Source of the DNA: IMCC2047 sp041395865 | GTDB taxonomy: Bacteria > Pseudomonadota > Gammaproteobacteria > Pseudomonadales > IMCC2047 | DNA: 64,000 nt | Assembly: GCA_041395865.1 (NCBI GenBank) | Contig: JAWKZQ010000004.1 | Location: forward strand, 62,001 to 126,000 | Reading direction: 5' to 3' | Part shown: piece by piece, positions 50,894 to 60,345 of the stretch | Layout of the letters: the number at the start of each line of letters is the position of its first letter | How positions within the stretch are numbered: the stretch's first letter is position 1 | Notes under the pieces: generated by a model | The model's input: the letters and a program-made list of their open reading frames with translations, nothing else | What the model was told of the DNA's origin: nothing | Database searches by the model: none | Position numbers and translations under genes: made by a program

Positions 50894-51610
50894 CTAGTAA
50901 TCTTCCTCGAAATCGTCCGAGGTAAAGTCGTCTTCAACGTCACCGTCCGTTACCAGAAACGCCCGTCGCTGCAAGTAGACATCCCGGACAAAGCTATATT
51001 CGTCACCCTGCACCAACTCTTCCACGTCCAGCAGGTCCGCACGCGTATCAATAAAATCGGTCGCGTAAACCGAATAACGTGTCTGGTCATGATCGATGTA
51101 GGCCTGCGGCACCGAATAAATATCCGGTATCAGCCCAATGCCGTCCCGGACCGTACTGGGCCCTAAAAACGGCAATACGAGGTAAGGACCCGATTCGACA
51201 CCCCAGGCAGCCAACGTCTGGCCAAAGTCCTCTTCGTTCCGGTCAAGCCCCCACCGCGAAGCCACATCAAAAATACCCAATACGCCAACCGTGGAGTTAA
51301 TGACAAAACGTGCTAAATCCGTACCCGCATCAGCGAACTTAAACTGCAGCACATCGTTCAGAAAGTTTCTGGTTTCGCCGAGGTTATCAAAAACATTGCT
51401 GATACCATCGTCAACGGGCTTGGGCGTTACCCAGTCATATCCCTTGGCGACCGGCTTCAAAAAATAGGTATCGGCGGTTTTGTTAAACTTCCAGACCGCA
51501 CGGTTCCACCCTTCCCAAGGGTCTTCAGGGTTATCGGCAGCTACCGTTGTTCCGAAGCCGAAAAGCAGCGCCGCACAAACAACACCGCAGATTTTATGTT
51601 TTCCTTTCAT
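50894..51610 (-). CDS. mlaA: MlaA/VacJ-family outer-membrane lipid asymmetry protein
   Basis: Outer-membrane component of the Mla phospholipid-retrieval system. The 238-residue protein has the family core DPWEGWNRAVWKFNKTAD, FLNDVLQFK, VLPFLGPSTVRDG and a long acidic C-terminus. Unlike most MlaA proteins, the signal peptide seems to end in TTVAA before DNPED without a lipobox Cys. ATG at 51610 with GGAG nine bases upstream. No mlaBCDEF neighbours are present. Confidence 0.88.
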   Translation of the reverse strand: MKGKHKICGVVCAALLFGFGTTVAADNPEDPWEGWNRAVWKFNKTADTYFLKPVAKGYDWVTPKPVDDGISNVFDNLGETRNFLNDVLQFKFADAGTDLARFVINSTVGVLGIFDVASRWGLDRNEEDFGQTLAAWGVESGPYLVLPFLGPSTVRDGIGLIPDIYSVPQAYIDHDQTRYSVYATDFIDTRADLLDVEELVQGDEYSFVRDVYLQRRAFLVTDGDVEDDFTSDDFEEDY

Positions 51611-51725
51611 TACTTCTAACTCCTCCCCCCTTTTCAACCCAACGAAGTTTAGACCAATACGCCGCTTATGTTCAGTACGCCGATTAATAATTTTTAAACT
51701 CCGTATGCCAAAGCCGGAGTACCAC

Positions 51726-54700
51726 CTAGGCTTTTATGTCTTCCAGCTTTTTCTGTAAACGCTTTGCAGAGACTGGCTCAGGCGTGCCTAACTGCTGCGC
51801 GTAAACAGAGACCCGGTACTCCTCGATCATCCAGCGAAACTGTTCGGCCGGCGTTGTATCAAGCCCCTGGGCAGCCAGTTTCTGCCGCAGCGTTTCATAC
51901 TTCTGCCAGAATTGTTCCAACTCCGCACACCAGATGCGCTCCTTTGCCAACTGCCCCTGCAGCTTGTCCATGCGCTGCTCAATGGCTTTCAGGTAGCGCG
52001 GATAATGCTGTAAATGCGGCCAACCAACCCGGGCCAGGAAATGCTTGCAGAAAAGTCGTTCCAGCTGGGTTTTTATCTCGGCATAAACGGGCATCCAGGG
52101 CAACGGCACCTGGCCGTTAAGCTTTTTCGTGATTTGGTGATAGGTTTCAGCCATTTGATTCAGCTGCTCGGCCATTTTAGTGGCATTTGTAACCAGCTCT
52201 GCTCTGTGCGTTTCAATACAGGCCTTGAACGCATTTGCATTTGCCGGTTGAGGCCCGCCGCTCTCTAAAAAGGTTTGCTGGAACGCCGCCTTTAACAGGT
52301 CATCCACCAGCGTCTTTTTATCGCCCAATTTGCTGAAATAAAGCAGCGTCTTATCCAGCTTCGGCAAGTTCTTCTGGAGGTATTTCACCTGCTGGGCATT
52401 GGCCAGCATTAACAGCCTCAAAATACCACCGGCGGATATCTGCTGGGCACGCTCTGCCGTATCGGCAAGAACCAGGCTGACGCTATCGCCAGCATCCTCA
52501 ATGGCCGGGTAGGCCTTGAGTTTCATACCCGCCTGATGAACGTCCACCGTTTTACCCAATTCCCCAAAATCCCATTGTGTAATCCCGCTTCGCTCCTCGG
52601 CATGCTGGGTAACACTCTGCAGACTCTCATTAACCTGTTGGCTGAAACGCTGGCGCAGTCTGTGCAGGTCACGGTCCTGCACCACAACCCGACCCGCTTC
52701 ATCAAGCACACGGATATTAAAGTGGTGATGCGGCTCCAGCCGAGTTTCATCCCAGCTGCCGCCCGGTATCTCGATACCCGTCAGGCGTTTCAGCGCATGC
52801 CCGAGACTCTCGGTGAGGGGTACATTCTCAGGCGCCATTTGCGCTAATGCTTTACCCACCACGTCCGGGACCGGAACGAAGTGTTTACGAAGGTTCTTCG
52901 GAAGCGCCTTGACCAGCGCCACGCACTTATCCGCCAACATACCTGGTACCAGCCATTGCAGGCGATAGGCGGGCAGCTGGTTGAGAAGCCCCAAGGGGAC
53001 ACTGATCGACACACCGTCCTGATCCTTGCCCGGCTCAAACTGATAGTCCAGTTTAAGGCGCATGCCCGGCCACAGGAACGCATCGGGGAACTGGCTTTCG
53101 CTGACATGGCTGGCACTGTGCTGCATGAGATAGTCGCGAGTCACTCGCAGGCTTTTATCGTTGGCCGGCTCGCTTTTAAGCCATTGCTCCAAGTCCACTC
53201 GCGTATAAATTCCGGCGGGCAGGCGCTCGTCATAAAACGCGTAAAGCACCTGTTCATCGACCAGAATATCGCGTCGCCGCGATTTATGCTCCAGCGCTTC
53301 AATATCCGCCAGCAAAGCCCGGTTATGGCGAATAAATGCCGCCCGACTAATGAGTTCCAGCGGAACCAGCGCTTCACGGATAAAGATTTCACGGGCCAGC
53401 ACCGGGTCAATTCTGCCAAAATCCACCCGGCGACGGTTAACAATCACCAAACCATAAAGGCTCACCTGTTCCAGCGCCAGCACCTGCCCGCGCTTCTTTT
53501 CCCAATGCGGTTCGGAATGGCTGCGTTTCACCAGGTGTTTTGCCAGGGGCTCCACCCAGACCGGGTCGATCTTCGCATTGATACGCGCATACAGTTTCGA
53601 CGTTTCCACCATTTCAGCCGACATCAGCCACTTGGGCGACCGCTTGAACTGCCCCGAGCCGGGAAAGATGTAAAACTGGCGGTTGCGTGCCCCTTTATAG
53701 TCTTTTTGGTCCTGCTTTTCCCCCAGGTTACCCAACAGGCCGGTCATCAAGGCCTGGTGTACCGCTTCATATTCGGCCGGTTCCGAGTTCAGGGAAAACT
53801 TCATGTCTTTGCACACCAGCAGCAGCTGGCGGTGCAGGTCACGCCATTCGCGAATACGCAGGAAGTTCAGGAAATATTTTTTGCAGTATTTGCGGAACTG
53901 GTTGGTCGACATGGCCTGGCGCTGCGCCTCAGCGCTGTTCCAAAGATTGACGAAACTGAGAAAATCCGAATCCTCATGCACATAAGCCTGATGTTTTTCA
54001 TCTGCCGCCTGCTGTTTATCCAGCGGGCGTTCGCGCGGGTCCTGGATCGTCAAAGCCGAGGCGATAATCAACACTTCCGTTAAACAGCCGTTTTCGTTTG
54101 CCGCAATCAGCATACGAGCAATGCGCGGATCAACGGGGAAACGCACCAATTGCTTGCCGATGCGGGTGATCTGCCGTTTGTCGTTAACGGCACCCAGCTC
54201 TGTCAGCAGCTGATAACCATCCTTGATAGAACGGTTATCGGGCGCATCGATGAAGGGAAAGCGCGAAATATCGCCCAGCCGCAAGCTGATCATTTGCAGG
54301 ATCACCGAAGCCAGGTTAGTGCGCAGAATTTCCGCATCGGTAAATTCGGGACGGTTGTTGAAATCCTCCTCTTCGTAAAGGCGGATACACACCCCTTCCG
54401 CAACGCGGCCGCAGCGCCCTTTGCGCTGGTTGGCACTGGCCTGGGAGATCGACTCAATGGGCAGACGCTGGACCTTTGAGCGGGCGCTATAGCGGCTGAT
54501 CCGCGCAAAACCGGGGTCGATTACATAACGGATACCCGGCACCGTGACGGAGGTTTCTGCCACGTTGGTGGCCAGCACAATGCGCTGCCCGCGGTGCGGC
54601 TGAAATACCCGGTTCTGCTCCGAGGCGCTCAGGCGAGCATACAGGGGCATTACCTCGGTATTGGCATAGTGCTGGTCGTTAAGCAGCTTGGAAACCTCGC

Positions 54701-55634
54701 GAATATCCTGCTCTCCGCTCAGAAAAATCAGGATATCGTTAGGCCCGCTACGTCGCGGCATGGCGCGAATCGTTTCCACTGCCTCAACAATAGCTGCGCC
54801 GATGCCCTCAACTTTTGTTTCCTCGCTTTCAATCGGCGGCTGGTAAATCAATTCCACCGGGAATGTGCGGCCCGATACCTCAATCACAGGCGCATCGTCA
54901 AAATGTTTGGAAAAACGCGCCAGGTCGATGGTGGCCGATGTGATGATGACCTTCAGCTCCGGCCTTTTCGGCAACAGCTGTTTGAGATAACCGAGCAGGA
55001 AATCGATATTCAGGCTGCGCTCATGCGCTTCATCGATGATGAGAGTGTCGTATTTATTCAGGTAGGGATCGTTCTGCGTTTCAGCCAGCAGAATCCCGTC
55101 CGTCATCAGCTTGATCAGGGTCGTCTCCGTTACCTGATCGGTAAAACGAACCTGAAACCCCAGTTGCTCGCCCAGTTTAACCTTGAGCTCTTCAGCGATT
55201 CGCGTAGCCACCGAACGCGCCGCCAGCCGACGCGGCTGGGTGTGGCCAATCATCCCGTGTATGCCGCGACCAAGATCCAGGCAGATCTTGGGAATCTGGG
55301 TCGTTTTTCCGGAGCCGGTTTCCCCGGCAATAACGACCACCTGGTTTTTAGCAATGGCAGCGGCAATTTCTTCGCGCTTTTGCGAAACCGGCAGATTATC
55401 AGGAAAAGCGATTTTGGGGGTATTCGCCGCCCGCTTTTCTGCCAGCGCGGCAGAAACGCCCACCGCCTGCTCCAATTCGGCCAGCGTGCAGGGTTTGCCT
55501 TTACCTCCCCGCTGCTTTTGCGGCTCGGTCAATTCGCGCAACTGACGCCGCAACCGATACCGGTCTTTGAGCATGCAATAATCGATCTGCTCTGTAATTT
55601 GTTGAGCAATTTCCGGAGGTATTGTGGTACTCAT
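51726..55634 (-). CDS. hrpA: ATP-dependent RNA helicase HrpA
   Basis: DEAH-box helicase of 1302 residues, the usual HrpA length, which in E. coli acts on stalled ribosomes and mRNA. Walker A is VVIAGETGSGKTTQIPKIC, the DEAH box is LIIDEAHERSLNIDFLLGYL, then TSATID, ATNVAETSVTVPGIRYVIDP and QRKGRCGRVAEG. The HA2/OB domains and the long DUF3418 C-terminal domain follow. No frameshift seen. Confidence 0.96.
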   Translation of the reverse strand: MSTTIPPEIAQQITEQIDYCMLKDRYRLRRQLRELTEPQKQRGGKGKPCTLAELEQAVGVSAALAEKRAANTPKIAFPDNLPVSQKREEIAAAIAKNQVVVIAGETGSGKTTQIPKICLDLGRGIHGMIGHTQPRRLAARSVATRIAEELKVKLGEQLGFQVRFTDQVTETTLIKLMTDGILLAETQNDPYLNKYDTLIIDEAHERSLNIDFLLGYLKQLLPKRPELKVIITSATIDLARFSKHFDDAPVIEVSGRTFPVELIYQPPIESEETKVEGIGAAIVEAVETIRAMPRRSGPNDILIFLSGEQDIREVSKLLNDQHYANTEVMPLYARLSASEQNRVFQPHRGQRIVLATNVAETSVTVPGIRYVIDPGFARISRYSARSKVQRLPIESISQASANQRKGRCGRVAEGVCIRLYEEEDFNNRPEFTDAEILRTNLASVILQMISLRLGDISRFPFIDAPDNRSIKDGYQLLTELGAVNDKRQITRIGKQLVRFPVDPRIARMLIAANENGCLTEVLIIASALTIQDPRERPLDKQQAADEKHQAYVHEDSDFLSFVNLWNSAEAQRQAMSTNQFRKYCKKYFLNFLRIREWRDLHRQLLLVCKDMKFSLNSEPAEYEAVHQALMTGLLGNLGEKQDQKDYKGARNRQFYIFPGSGQFKRSPKWLMSAEMVETSKLYARINAKIDPVWVEPLAKHLVKRSHSEPHWEKKRGQVLALEQVSLYGLVIVNRRRVDFGRIDPVLAREIFIREALVPLELISRAAFIRHNRALLADIEALEHKSRRRDILVDEQVLYAFYDERLPAGIYTRVDLEQWLKSEPANDKSLRVTRDYLMQHSASHVSESQFPDAFLWPGMRLKLDYQFEPGKDQDGVSISVPLGLLNQLPAYRLQWLVPGMLADKCVALVKALPKNLRKHFVPVPDVVGKALAQMAPENVPLTESLGHALKRLTGIEIPGGSWDETRLEPHHHFNIRVLDEAGRVVVQDRDLHRLRQRFSQQVNESLQSVTQHAEERSGITQWDFGELGKTVDVHQAGMKLKAYPAIEDAGDSVSLVLADTAERAQQISAGGILRLLMLANAQQVKYLQKNLPKLDKTLLYFSKLGDKKTLVDDLLKAAFQQTFLESGGPQPANANAFKACIETHRAELVTNATKMAEQLNQMAETYHQITKKLNGQVPLPWMPVYAEIKTQLERLFCKHFLARVGWPHLQHYPRYLKAIEQRMDKLQGQLAKERIWCAELEQFWQKYETLRQKLAAQGLDTTPAEQFRWMIEEYRVSVYAQQLGTPEPVSAKRLQKKLEDIKA

Positions 55635-55728
55635 AGCAATGCGGGCTTGAATCTAAAAGTGCTGGCACCGGCCAGGTAATTTCTCTACATTACCCGCCAA
55701 CAACCATAACGAAACGATGGGACAAACA

Positions 55729-56202
55729 ATGCAGTATTTGGAAAACTTTACTTTCGATGAATTATCCATTGGTGACAAGGCGAGCACCGAGCGCACCCTC
55801 GTGGAAAAGGACCTGGTCCTTTTTGCAGCCGCCTCAGGGGATGTTAACCCCATTCACCTGGATGCGGATTATGCGGCCAAAACCCCTTTTAAACAACGTA
55901 TTGCCCATGGCATCTGGTCAGGCTCGCTGATTTCAGCAACCATTGCGACGGTCATGCCAGGCCCCGGTTCCGTTTATCTCGGACAAAGCCTTAAGTTCCT
56001 GCGCCCGGTCTGTCTCGGCGATACGCTCAAGATAGAGCTGGAGGTCATTAGCAAAAACGAGCGTAAAAAAAGCATTGAGATGCAATGCACCGTCGTCAAC
56101 CAGGACGGAAAAGCCGTTGTAAAGGGAGTTGCTGACGTCCTCGCACCCACAGAGAAACAAAAAATTGAACGCCCCCAATTACCGGAAATTTCCCTGGGCT
56201 AA
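55729..56202 (+). CDS. MaoC-family enoyl-CoA hydratase/dehydratase
   Basis: A 157-residue hot-dog fold protein. The hydratase motif is FAAASGDVNPIHLDADYAA (catalytic Asp/His) with AHGIWSGSLISA following. It resembles (R)-specific enoyl-CoA hydratases (PhaJ-type) or acyl dehydratases. The ATG at 55729 has GGGA six bases upstream; another ATG lies four codons earlier. Monocistronic. Confidence 0.88.
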   Translation: MQYLENFTFDELSIGDKASTERTLVEKDLVLFAAASGDVNPIHLDADYAAKTPFKQRIAHGIWSGSLISATIATVMPGPGSVYLGQSLKFLRPVCLGDTLKIELEVISKNERKKSIEMQCTVVNQDGKAVVKGVADVLAPTEKQKIERPQLPEISLG

Positions 56203-56312
56203 AACGCACTCCCCATAAACTTGTCTTTACCAGCGGCAACCTGACAGGACATTCGTTATACTCAGAAGTGAAAGCGAGGTTTTTATCTACTGCATCAATA
56301 ACAGGGGGTGCC

Positions 56313-56831
56313 ATGTCCACTGTCGAGATCGTTCAAGCCGACCTAACCGCTTTGCCGCTGGATGCCATTGTCTGTCCAGCCCACAAACACCTGATCCGGG
56401 GCCAGGGCCTTTCCGCCCGGATTTTTGATCTTGCCGGCGACCCGCTCGTCGAGGAATGTCGCTTACTGGATGGTTGCAAGGTCGGTGAAGCCCGATTAAC
56501 CAACGCCTATAACTTACCCGCTAATAAGCTGATTCACACCGTTACTCCGCAGTGGAGCGGCGGAGATCAGTGGGTTGCCAAAACGCTGGAACTCCTCACC
56601 CAATGTTATGAAAGCGTTATCAAATTAGCTAGGGAAAATCATATCCGCAGCCTGGGGTTTCCCGCGCTGGGAGCCGGAACCAATAAAATTCCACACCCGC
56701 TGGCCGCTCACCAGGGATTAGCCGTACTTGAAAAGCAGGCGCAACATTTCGACCGCCTGGTCGTTTGCCTGCGTAGCCAGGAAGCGCTGAATGCCTGGCT
56801 TGAGGCACAACAAAAGTTCTATGCCAAATAA
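56313..56831 (+). CDS. Macro-domain protein, variant active site
   Basis: A 172-residue macro domain, similar to YmdB/O-acetyl-ADP-ribose deacetylases in EIVQADLTALPLDAIV, LVEECRLLDGCKVGEARLTN, AYNLPANKLIHTVTPQW and SLGFPALGAGTNKIPHPLA. The usual N-A-A-N loop with GGGG is replaced by CPAHKHLIRGQGL, so hydrolase activity is doubtful while nucleotide binding remains possible. Start at 56313 with GGGGGT upstream. Confidence 0.82.
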   Translation: MSTVEIVQADLTALPLDAIVCPAHKHLIRGQGLSARIFDLAGDPLVEECRLLDGCKVGEARLTNAYNLPANKLIHTVTPQWSGGDQWVAKTLELLTQCYESVIKLARENHIRSLGFPALGAGTNKIPHPLAAHQGLAVLEKQAQHFDRLVVCLRSQEALNAWLEAQQKFYAK

Positions 56832-57085
56832 GTAACTGTCGGCCAGCTGCTAACTGCCCTTTTTAGTTAAAAAAGCTGGCCTGTGGTTTACTGTGGACAG
56901 GAAAATTGTTCACGCTAGCCACAGCCACTCTTAAGTATCTTGGATTCAGCCATGCCGCAGCGCCGGACGACGGTTATTCGTCCTGGTGCAAGAAAGGCTA
57001 CCCCAGCAAAACCGAACCTCAGGTATAACGCCCATATTTTGCGGAGATGAACCCACTTGACTTAGCAGCGGTTATAGCCAAGCGC

Positions 57086-57622
57086 TCACCAGCGTGTACC
57101 GAAAAGCACTCCGTAGGAATTACCTTCAGCATAGGGTTGAATTTCAACCCCCTTATAAGATGTGGTGAAATAAAAACTGCTCAAAATACCTATTGCAGCT
57201 CCAGCGATTACATCCTCAGTGTGATGTTCATCCTCTTCCACACGTCGGTGGCCAACATAGGCAGCAGCCAAATAACCTGGAATGGCGTATTTCCAACCAT
57301 ATCGCTTATGAATGAAAGCAGCGCCCATAAAAGCCCCAGCCGTATGCCCGGACGGAAAAGAGTCATCATTAGAATGATTGGGGCGCTCTTTATCAACCGC
57401 AGCTTTCAGTAAGTATGTGGTACCAACCGCTGTTAACAATGATTTATGGAACTCCGAGCGACCCTCTTTATCGTCCAGATAGAAGGTTACGCCATAGGCC
57501 GTAAGTGGCACAAGAACGTGAGTGACTTGGTCCTCGGCCTTAATACCGGAAACTGAAGCGAAGGTTAAAAGAAGCAAAAAAAAGATTCGGCAAGCGCAGC
57601 CGCCGTATATTGAGGTAGTCAT
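57086..57622 (-). CDS. PAP2-family phosphatase
   Basis: A 178-residue exported or membrane protein with a signal-like N-terminus (IFFLLLLTFASVSGIKA). The PAP2 motifs are all visible: KAAVDKERPN (motif 1), SFPSGHTAGAF (motif 2), and GHRRVEEDEHHTEDVIAG (motif 3 with catalytic His and Asp). Substrate could be a lipid phosphate or polyprenyl pyrophosphate. Periplasmic active site. Confidence 0.85.
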   Translation of the reverse strand: MTTSIYGGCACRIFFLLLLTFASVSGIKAEDQVTHVLVPLTAYGVTFYLDDKEGRSEFHKSLLTAVGTTYLLKAAVDKERPNHSNDDSFPSGHTAGAFMGAAFIHKRYGWKYAIPGYLAAAYVGHRRVEEDEHHTEDVIAGAAIGILSSFYFTTSYKGVEIQPYAEGNSYGVLFGTRW

Positions 57623-57741
57623 TGTTTATTTCCTCTTTAGTTATTTTCTTTCTTTGCGAGGTCACAACAATGCTTTCCTTAGCCTATTACATTCTGCGCT
57701 TATTAAAAACTCTGGGCAAATTAATTAGTAAGCCCACTAGT

Positions 57742-59889
57742 TTAGGAGTCCTGTGTTTTCTTGCCTGAAGCCGCACTGCCCTCCGAATCCAATTCGTCAT
57801 CCAAATCATCAAAGGCAATTTCAATGTGGAAGTCGTCATCCTCTTCTCCGGATTCATCGGCTTGCTTTTCCTCTAAATCCTCTGGTCTCAGGGTAGCTTC
57901 GGCGTCCAACTGGCTCCACTCTTCTGCCAAGGCCGTCTCTTCCTCCAGGATTTCATCAAGTTCGATTTCCACGTCAAGTGCAACAGAAGGGTCGTCTTCA
58001 ACCGCCTGCTTGCGTACAGGAGCATTATTTTCTTCTCCCAAAACGGCACTTGGCTCTGGCTCCGGTTCTGGCTCCGGTTCTGGCTCCGGTTCTGGCTCCG
58101 GTTCTGGCTCCGGTTCTGGCTCTGGCTCTGGCTCCGGTTCTGGCTCCGGCTCCGGTTCTGGCTCCGGCTCCTGTTCTGGCTCCGGTTCTGGCGCCACGCT
58201 TTCAGAACGCAGGGCTTTGCCCTCGTCAGGAACCTGGCGCTTCTTCCAGGCATAGAGTCCGATCAACAGCAAACCCAGACCAAAACCTGCAGCCGCCACC
58301 ACAATCAGCCACACAGGCCGGCCCTGCTCTTCTACGGGCGTGGAGCTTTGCGGTTGCTCTTCCTCGCTGTTATCGACAGCGACCAAATCAGCCACACTAC
58401 GTAATTCAATCAGCATGGGCTTGGGTTTCAGGCGAATTTCCCGCCCGGTAAAAGTCACCCCTTTAAAATCAAGCTCAACACGATACTCCGCACTGACACC
58501 GTCATCGGGCAATATTAACTGCCAGTGATTCTTATCCGTCAAACTGGCGGTGCGTACTTTCCACTGGCCTTTTGAATCCGTCACGGTCGCAATCAGTGTC
58601 GAGGCAATCAGGTCCAGGTCCGTATCGACCGGCGCGACATCAATCAAATACTGCTTTTGGGTATCCTGCTCTATCGTGCTGACATCAATGTTCAGCAGGG
58701 AATACACCTGCACGGGGTAATTCAAGGCACGTGTGTAATCCAATGCCTGGGCTTTAAAAGCGAGATTGTAGAGGCCTGCGGTATTGAAATCCTGGACAGT
58801 GGTCTCGTAATGCCCCTGTTCGTTTTGGCTTATACGCTTGAGGGATGTCTCCTGTCCGGTTACCCCGAAGCTCACATCCACCTCATTGCCATAGCCTTTG
58901 CCCGGCGGATACGCCAAACGAGCCTCCACCACAGGACGTTCACCAACGACATAGCTGCCACTCATCGGCTGCAACAGGAACTTCTGGGTACTCTCGGTAT
59001 AAATGCGGCTCAATCCAGACAAGCCTTTGGGCAGCTTCCAGTGCCCCAGTTCGGGTTTTTCGACACGCAGCCAGGCGTAATTTCCACTACCCTGCCACTT
59101 AACCTGCTTGCCGGTTGGGCTCAGAAGAAACGGCTGAGCCGCCTTATCGGCGCCGATCAGCACAGCGGTAAACGCCTTCACATCGGCATCTATCGCCACT
59201 TCATTATCATCCGTAAGAGGAATCGTATTTTGCGGCGCCAACCTGTCAGCCAGTACGGTGACTGCGCCATACAATTGCTCAGCGTCAAAGGCCTGCAGGG
59301 CTAAGCCCCCGGTTTCCTTAGCGAGGCTGGTTAATAATTGCTGGTCCTGTTGTTCTGTCAGTGCCAACGTATGAATGACAAACCCTGCTTTACGAAGCTC
59401 TGGCAGCTGTTTATTGAGCAGTTGGTAACGCTCCAGGCTGTTACGTGATTCTTCTTTGAAAAGGTTTATACCACCGGCACTGAGCAATAGGATGACTGTT
59501 GCATAGCGCTCATCCGGCTGCTTGATATCAAAGCTGGCCTGCCTCATGACAAAAGGAATATTACGATGCAGCGCAACCGACTTAACGGCTTCAAGCTTGC
59601 GTTTTGCATCACCTTTCCAGCCCTGGTCAACCACCCCTCCGGGCATCAGGTGATTCACGTACTTCCCATAAGTCCAGATGCCCGCGCGGCTGCCCTCTGG
59701 CAGGCGGTCAATCAGAAGCTCCAGTGCTTCAAGGTGTCTGCTACGTGGAAAAGTTGTTTTAACCGCCTGCGAAATATCGATAAGAATGCGCAAATCGACA
59801 GGTTTTGTATTGGCGTGAGCAATACCCACAACGTGAGTAACAAAGAGAAAAAAAAGAGAAAAAATAAAAATCTTATTATTATTTTTCAT
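57742..59889 (-). CDS. VWA-domain membrane protein (TIGR03503-like) with Glu-Pro repeat
   Basis: A 715-residue protein: signal peptide (FIFSLFFLFVTHVVGIAHA), von Willebrand A domain starting VDLRILIDISQAVKTTFPRS, beta-rich middle, one transmembrane helix near residue 540 (VWLIVVAAAGFGLGLLLIGL) and a highly acidic tail. The tail contains about 25 Glu-Pro pairs. The VWA metal site has D-I-S-Q in place of D-x-S-x-S. ATG at 59889 gives the signal peptide; the longer frame is rejected. A small membrane protein gene precedes it by 49 bases. Confidence 0.85.
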   Translation of the reverse strand: MKNNNKIFIFSLFFLFVTHVVGIAHANTKPVDLRILIDISQAVKTTFPRSRHLEALELLIDRLPEGSRAGIWTYGKYVNHLMPGGVVDQGWKGDAKRKLEAVKSVALHRNIPFVMRQASFDIKQPDERYATVILLLSAGGINLFKEESRNSLERYQLLNKQLPELRKAGFVIHTLALTEQQDQQLLTSLAKETGGLALQAFDAEQLYGAVTVLADRLAPQNTIPLTDDNEVAIDADVKAFTAVLIGADKAAQPFLLSPTGKQVKWQGSGNYAWLRVEKPELGHWKLPKGLSGLSRIYTESTQKFLLQPMSGSYVVGERPVVEARLAYPPGKGYGNEVDVSFGVTGQETSLKRISQNEQGHYETTVQDFNTAGLYNLAFKAQALDYTRALNYPVQVYSLLNIDVSTIEQDTQKQYLIDVAPVDTDLDLIASTLIATVTDSKGQWKVRTASLTDKNHWQLILPDDGVSAEYRVELDFKGVTFTGREIRLKPKPMLIELRSVADLVAVDNSEEEQPQSSTPVEEQGRPVWLIVVAAAGFGLGLLLIGLYAWKKRQVPDEGKALRSESVAPEPEPEQEPEPEPEPEPEPEPEPEPEPEPEPEPEPEPEPEPEPEPEPSAVLGEENNAPVRKQAVEDDPSVALDVEIELDEILEEETALAEEWSQLDAEATLRPEDLEEKQADESGEEDDDFHIEIAFDDLDDELDSEGSAASGKKTQDS
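58051..58191. repeat. 12-bp minisatellite encoding Glu-Pro repeats
   Basis: Tandem GGCTCCGGTTCT units with a few variants (GGCTCT, GGCTCCTGTTCT), in frame with the VWA gene. Near-identical units suggest recent expansion and length variability. Confidence 0.93.
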
Positions 59890-59938
59890 TAAGTTATGAT
59901 TGATTGTTAAACAAAAATAGAGAATAAATTCAACTTTT

Positions 59939-60334
59939 TTATTCCCTGGCGCCAACCTCCTGATCGCCCGCTTGTGTCTCTGTGTTTCGATCGGGTTGCT
60001 GTTTTGGTCGAACCCAGGCTTTCACCAAGTGCAGCAATAACAGAATAGCCAAGAGCCCCAAATAAACCAGCAGAATATACCTGAAACCGCTCCACACCCC
60101 TGGCCAGCCCTGCGCAATACCGTCGAACAAAGCCATCACCACAGCCGGTGTCAAATCTGCCTGCTCCGGAATCGCCCTGGCAGGGGTAAGGAGTAACGCA
60201 GCAAAAAAAGCCAGCAGGGCGTGAGCGATAACGGAAACCCGAATCCGCCTGACCAACAGCCAGACCAGGTAAACCAACCCCAAAGCCGCTAGGCCATAGA
60301 GCCCCCAAACGTAATAATAGAACTCACTCATCAT
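59939..60334 (-). CDS. Small membrane protein, unknown
   Basis: A 131-residue protein with three transmembrane segments (YVWGLYGLAALGLVYLVWLL, VIAHALLAFFAALLLTPARA and YILLVYLGLLAILLLLHLV) and a polar tail. It lies between gpsA (11 bases upstream) and the VWA gene, all on the minus strand. TIGR03503-type genes often have such a small membrane neighbour; a joint role is inference. Confidence 0.75.
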   Translation of the reverse strand: MMSEFYYYVWGLYGLAALGLVYLVWLLVRRIRVSVIAHALLAFFAALLLTPARAIPEQADLTPAVVMALFDGIAQGWPGVWSGFRYILLVYLGLLAILLLLHLVKAWVRPKQQPDRNTETQAGDQEVGARE

Positions 60335-60345
60335 GGGAAATCGCC

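Noticed and set aside
52881..54083. 400-codon open frame antisense to hrpA
   Set aside because: The hrpA frame is intact and fully conserved; the antisense frame is His/Arg/Gln-rich shadow coding.
54594..55679. 361-codon open frame antisense to the hrpA 5' half
   Set aside because: Same reason; it lies opposite the helicase motifs.
58051..58191. Repeat array resembling a CRISPR at first glance
   Set aside because: Units are 12 bp, contiguous without spacers, and in frame as Glu-Pro codons.
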